In this document: one piece after another, positions 61,563-64,000 of the stretch
Layout of the letters: each line of letters starts with the position of its first letter
Numbering within the stretch: position 1 is the first letter of the stretch
Assembly (NCBI GenBank): GCA_040387735.1
Contig: JAZKDE010000006.1
Span: 96,352-160,351, forward strand
Source: Arcicella sp040387735
GTDB taxonomy: Bacteria; Bacteroidota; Bacteroidia; Cytophagales; Spirosomataceae
DNA length: 64,000 bases
Direction of reading: 5' to 3'
The notes under the pieces: generated by a model
The model's database searches: none
What the model was told of the DNA's origin: nothing
The model's input: only the letters and a program-made list of their open reading frames with translations
Program-made: the position numbers and the translations under genes

Positions 61563-61678
61563 GTTTGTTATATTTTGTAATATTTATATTCAACGCTAAA
61601 AAAAATGTCGCATTTATATCTTAATATCTTATCTCTTGATGGGAGATGCGAGTACAGATACGAGGATGATGGGATTTT

Positions 61679-62149
61679 TTAGCTTTTTTTATTATTTATG
61701 CTTTTGTAAACTGATACAATATTATTTTCTTTATCTACCTCGAAAAAATAAAACCAATTATACTTTTTGTCGATTATAAAAAAATCATTTTGATGAATTG
61801 ATACTATTGCTTTCAAAGCACTAAGTTCTGTATCGTAGATTTGATGCTTAATTTGTGGGTTATTACACCAAGCAATCACTAACCAATAATTAGTTTTATG
61901 TTCAAATCTATCTAAAAAATCATCTATACTTTGAAGCTGTACAATCTCAATCCTCTCTTTTTCTTTAATATTGCAAGCCCAGTCATTACAGTTTTGGGCA
62001 ATATTATTTCTACTTTTATTAATGTCTTTTTGTCGAATAAAATGACTTTCAATGGTCTTTAAAATTTGAGTAGCATTATTAAATGGGATTTTAAATTCCG
62101 AAGAAGAAAACTCGTTTTTTATTTGTTCTATTTGTTCTTCAAAATACAT
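61679..62149 (-). CDS. small protein of unknown function
   Basis: The protein has 156 residues from ATG 62149 (MYFEEQIEQIKNEF); the frame continues 23 codons upstream through an AT-rich stretch and I place the start later. It begins with a helix of glutamates and lysines, then a DWACNIKEKERIEIV region, and ends in alternating strands (NDFFIIDKKYNWFYFFEVDKENNIVSVYK). The pattern resembles immunity-like or cell-wall-associated small proteins, but no family is identified. The composition is more AT-rich than in argH and it is flanked by spacers of 116 and 123 nt, so it may be a recent insertion. Confidence 0.6.
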   Translation of the reverse strand: MYFEEQIEQIKNEFSSSEFKIPFNNATQILKTIESHFIRQKDINKSRNNIAQNCNDWACNIKEKERIEIVQLQSIDDFLDRFEHKTNYWLVIAWCNNPQIKHQIYDTELSALKAIVSIHQNDFFIIDKKYNWFYFFEVDKENNIVSVYKSINNKKS

Positions 62150-62272
62150 TGTTATCTCATTTAATTTAAAAATTCTTACAAAGATACCTACATCAACCAT
62201 AGATATAAAAAAAACCACTCGAAAGTGGTTTAAATCTCTATTCTTATTTTAAGAAAGGTTGCTAACCCTATT

Positions 62273-62662
62273 TTATTCAGGTATTTTTTCTTCCAAGATT
62301 TCATTTTCCGCTTTATCGAAATAAATGCAAGTCATTTTATCAAGGGAAACTATCCATTTTTCAATGCCTGTTTCTGCACAATGCGTGCAAAATGTGTAAT
62401 AATCCGTTTGTCCTTGTTGATGGATTTTTAGGTAATGACTAAATTTCTCTTTATTACTTACTTCCGAAATCGTCAAGGTATCGTATTGTGGATTTGATTT
62501 TGTTTGATAATTATTCAATCCAAAATATTCGGTATGACTGTCTTTTACCCATGTTTCAAATGAGACTACACCCAATTCCTTAATTTCTTGGATGTATTTC
62601 GGAAAATCCGCCCCCGATTCTACTTTATCATGGGCTTGCTCAATTTGTTCTACTGTAAACAT
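62273..62662 (-). CDS. DUF1398 family protein
   Basis: The 129-residue protein matches DUF1398 (E. coli YbcV-like). It begins MFTVEQIEQAHDKVESGADFPKYI, then ELGVVSFETWVKDSHTEYFGLN, with a C-terminal HCAETGIEKWIVSLDKMTCIYFDKAEN. The cysteine-containing FCTHCAETG segment looks structural. The function of the family is unknown. The gene follows the M20 deacetylase gene by 12 nt on the same strand, which suggests cotranscription with an arginine gene although no biochemical link is evident. Confidence 0.85.
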   Translation of the reverse strand: MFTVEQIEQAHDKVESGADFPKYIQEIKELGVVSFETWVKDSHTEYFGLNNYQTKSNPQYDTLTISEVSNKEKFSHYLKIHQQGQTDYYTFCTHCAETGIEKWIVSLDKMTCIYFDKAENEILEEKIPE

Positions 62663-62674
62663 TTTTCCTATTGA

Positions 62675-63760
62675 TTAATTTTGATGATTGATAATTACTT
62701 TTCCTAACATCTTGATATACAAATCAATACCTTCTTCAATTTCAGAAAGATAAATAAATTCATCGGCGGTGTGAGAACGTTCTGAATGTCCAGGACCCAT
62801 TTTTAACGATTGACAATCCAAAACTGCTTGGTCTGAAGTGGTGGGTGAACCATACGTTTTTCTACCCATTTCTACCCCTGCTTTTACAATTGGATGCTCC
62901 ATCGGAATGGATGATGGTTTCAATCGAATTGAGCGTGCATCTGCTTGAGAATCAATATTTTGACGAATTGTCTCTAACGTTTCTTCCAAAGTATATTGCT
63001 CCGTTACTCGACAGTCAATGGTAAAATTACAAGTATCTGGTACAACGTTGTGTTGTTTTCCTGCATTGATAATGGTTACCGACATTTTCATTTTTCCCAA
63101 AACGGGCGAAACCTTCGGGAACTCATAATTTTGAATCCAATTAATGTCTTTGATAGCTTTGTAAATGGCATTTTCGCCTTCTTCACGGGCAGCGTGACCA
63201 GCAATTCCGTGAGTGGTACAATCAACCACCATCAAACCTTTTTCGGCAATTGCCAAGTGCATTTCAGTAGGTTCTCCCACGATGGCGAAGGAAATTTCGG
63301 GTAAATCATTTTCTTTCAAAAGCAACTCTAAACCGTTTTTCCCAGAAATTTCTTCCTCTGCCGAAGCCACAAATAACACATTGAATTTGAGGTCGCTACG
63401 ATTATAAAAGTAATAAAAAGTAGCCAATAAACTTACCAAGCAACCGCCCGCATCGTTGCTACCCAAGCCGAATAATTTTCCATCTTTGACTAACGGTTCA
63501 AAAGGATTTAATGTCCAAGAAGGATTAGGTTTTACGGTGTCGTGGTGAGAGTTTAACAAAACCGTTGGCAATTCGGGGTTGAAGTGTTTGTTTCTTGCCC
63601 AAAGGTTATTGATTTTTCTGCGGAAAGGCATATTTCGTTCTCTGAAAAATTCTTCGAGAATATCGCCTGTTAAATTTTCTTCACGACTAAATGATTGAGT
63701 GGCAATGAGTTGCTTTAAAAGAACGATTGCATCTTGCGTGATTTGTTGTTGTAAGGTCAT
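62675..63760 (-). CDS. argE: M20 family deacetylase, acetylornithine/acetylcitrulline type
   Basis: The 361-residue zinc-dependent hydrolase has the M20 motifs: LLNSHHDTVKPNPSW near residue 66 with the first metal His, GLGSNDAGGCL near residue 100 with the bridging Asp, ASAEEEISG near residue 133 with the catalytic Glu, and a dimerisation domain at about 180-290. The last metal ligand is in GHSERSHTADEFI. In Bacteroidota the arginine route often uses N-acyl-citrulline, so the substrate may be acetylcitrulline or succinylcitrulline in place of acetylornithine. Position near argH supports an arginine role. Repeat words lie directly before its start codon. Confidence 0.88.
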   Translation of the reverse strand: MTLQQQITQDAIVLLKQLIATQSFSREENLTGDILEEFFRERNMPFRRKINNLWARNKHFNPELPTVLLNSHHDTVKPNPSWTLNPFEPLVKDGKLFGLGSNDAGGCLVSLLATFYYFYNRSDLKFNVLFVASAEEEISGKNGLELLLKENDLPEISFAIVGEPTEMHLAIAEKGLMVVDCTTHGIAGHAAREEGENAIYKAIKDINWIQNYEFPKVSPVLGKMKMSVTIINAGKQHNVVPDTCNFTIDCRVTEQYTLEETLETIRQNIDSQADARSIRLKPSSIPMEHPIVKAGVEMGRKTYGSPTTSDQAVLDCQSLKMGPGHSERSHTADEFIYLSEIEEGIDLYIKMLGKVIINHQN

Positions 63761-63858
63761 TGTTTGAATTATGAATTATGAACGGTTCGCCGTAGCGATT
63801 ATGAATTATGAATTAGAAGTTCCTGATATAACTCATAATTCATAACTTATAATTCATA
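63761..63858. repeat. long heptamer-word element with hairpin, between argE and the ADP-ribosylglycohydrolase gene
   Basis: The block consists of gaattat and attcata words in inverted arrangement around cgg-ttcg-ccg (63783-63792). Arms near 63799-63817 and 63829-63845 are complementary apart from two positions. The right side (63831-63858) runs through the end of the ADP-ribosylglycohydrolase frame, so the last residues of that protein are repeat-encoded. Confidence 0.8.
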
Positions 63859-64000
63859 GCTAACTTTTCTATATCTTCTTTTTTTACCAAAGTATTCACC
63901 CATTCTTCGGGGATTTGCTCAAAACCGTAAAAAAGTCCTGCCAAACCGCCTGTTACAGACCCAATGGTATCGGCATCATCGCCTAAATTTACGGCTTTTA
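63840..64000 (-). CDS. ADP-ribosylglycohydrolase family protein, C-terminal part, cut by window edge
   Basis: The visible 52 codons read KAVNLGDDADTIGSVTGGLAG and onwards (first 20 given by position), then FYGFEQIPEEWVN. The GDDADTIGSVTGG motif is the signature of the C-terminal metal site of DraG/ARH enzymes, which remove ADP-ribose from proteins or other targets. The final residues, MNYKL and the TGA at 63842-63840, fall inside the heptamer repeat, so the original end may have been displaced. The N-terminal part lies beyond 64000. Specificity cannot be told. Confidence 0.88.
   Translation of the reverse strand, partial: KAVNLGDDADTIGSVTGGLAGLFYGFEQIPEEWVNTLVKKEDIEKLAMNYKL

Overview
The window reads as chromosomal DNA of an AT-rich Bacteroidota, most likely order Cytophagales. 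The reasons are a type IX secretion sortase-like protein with a C-terminal sorting domain, a TonB-dependent receptor paired with a DUF4249 lipoprotein, a NagB/PIG-L fusion, DUF2851, a CrtW-type ketolase, start codons without Shine-Dalgarno sequences, and promoter-like TAnnTTTG hexamer/octamer motifs. A run of 10 N at 25559-25568 shows that this is a draft assembly. There is no prophage, insertion sequence or CRISPR array. Most genes are ordinary housekeeping or accessory metabolism, and the unusual content is in one recoded gene and in the intergenic repeats.

Layout. 1-2133: end of a SulP transporter overlapping the leader of a beta-carbonic anhydrase. 2187-6151: sugar isomerase, serine hydrolase and dnaX, whose two halves lie in different frames joined at a slippery heptamer. 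6324-6401: an aberrant tRNA-like gene with a UCC anticodon. 6525-11854: RNase H, membrane proteins, aminotransferase, aroQ, xerD and a Crp/Fnr regulator. 12227-15635: DUF4249 lipoprotein and TonB-dependent receptor. 16369-21550: orphan XRE regulator, NagB/PIG-L fusion, ECF sigma factor with putative anti-sigma protein, and NamZ-like muramidase, suggesting amino-sugar and cell-wall recycling. 21791-27570: tsaE, ald, small genes, a glycosyltransferase split by the gap, and a histidine kinase.

27608-45679: PorU2-like C25 peptidase, LytTR regulator, GH29 fucosidase, Tat-exported propeller, membrane cytochrome c/LRR protein, aldo/keto reductase, DUF2851, GH10 xylanase, Aba4-like protein, methyltransferase and CrtW-like ketolase. 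45854-64000: a large secreted SdrD_B protein, polyprenyl synthase, patatin, frr and pyrH, a biotin carrier protein, EamA transporter, aldose epimerase, hydrolase, malic enzyme, and argH plus an M20 deacetylase of arginine synthesis, ending inside an ADP-ribosylglycohydrolase.

Two signals stand out. First, dnaX has G GGA AAG directly before the zero-frame stop, with GGAGGG 9 nt upstream, so the short gamma form would be the default product and the long tau form would need a -1 shift. Second, about a dozen intergenic spacers are built from 7-nt words (for example aaatccg, caatcaa, taataac, attcata), often in inverted pairs, sometimes around a small GC-rich hairpin, and often ending at the start codon. 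They resemble the heptanucleotide STRR repeats of cyanobacteria. Separate REP-like palindromes occur at 41217-42995 and 51369-51486.
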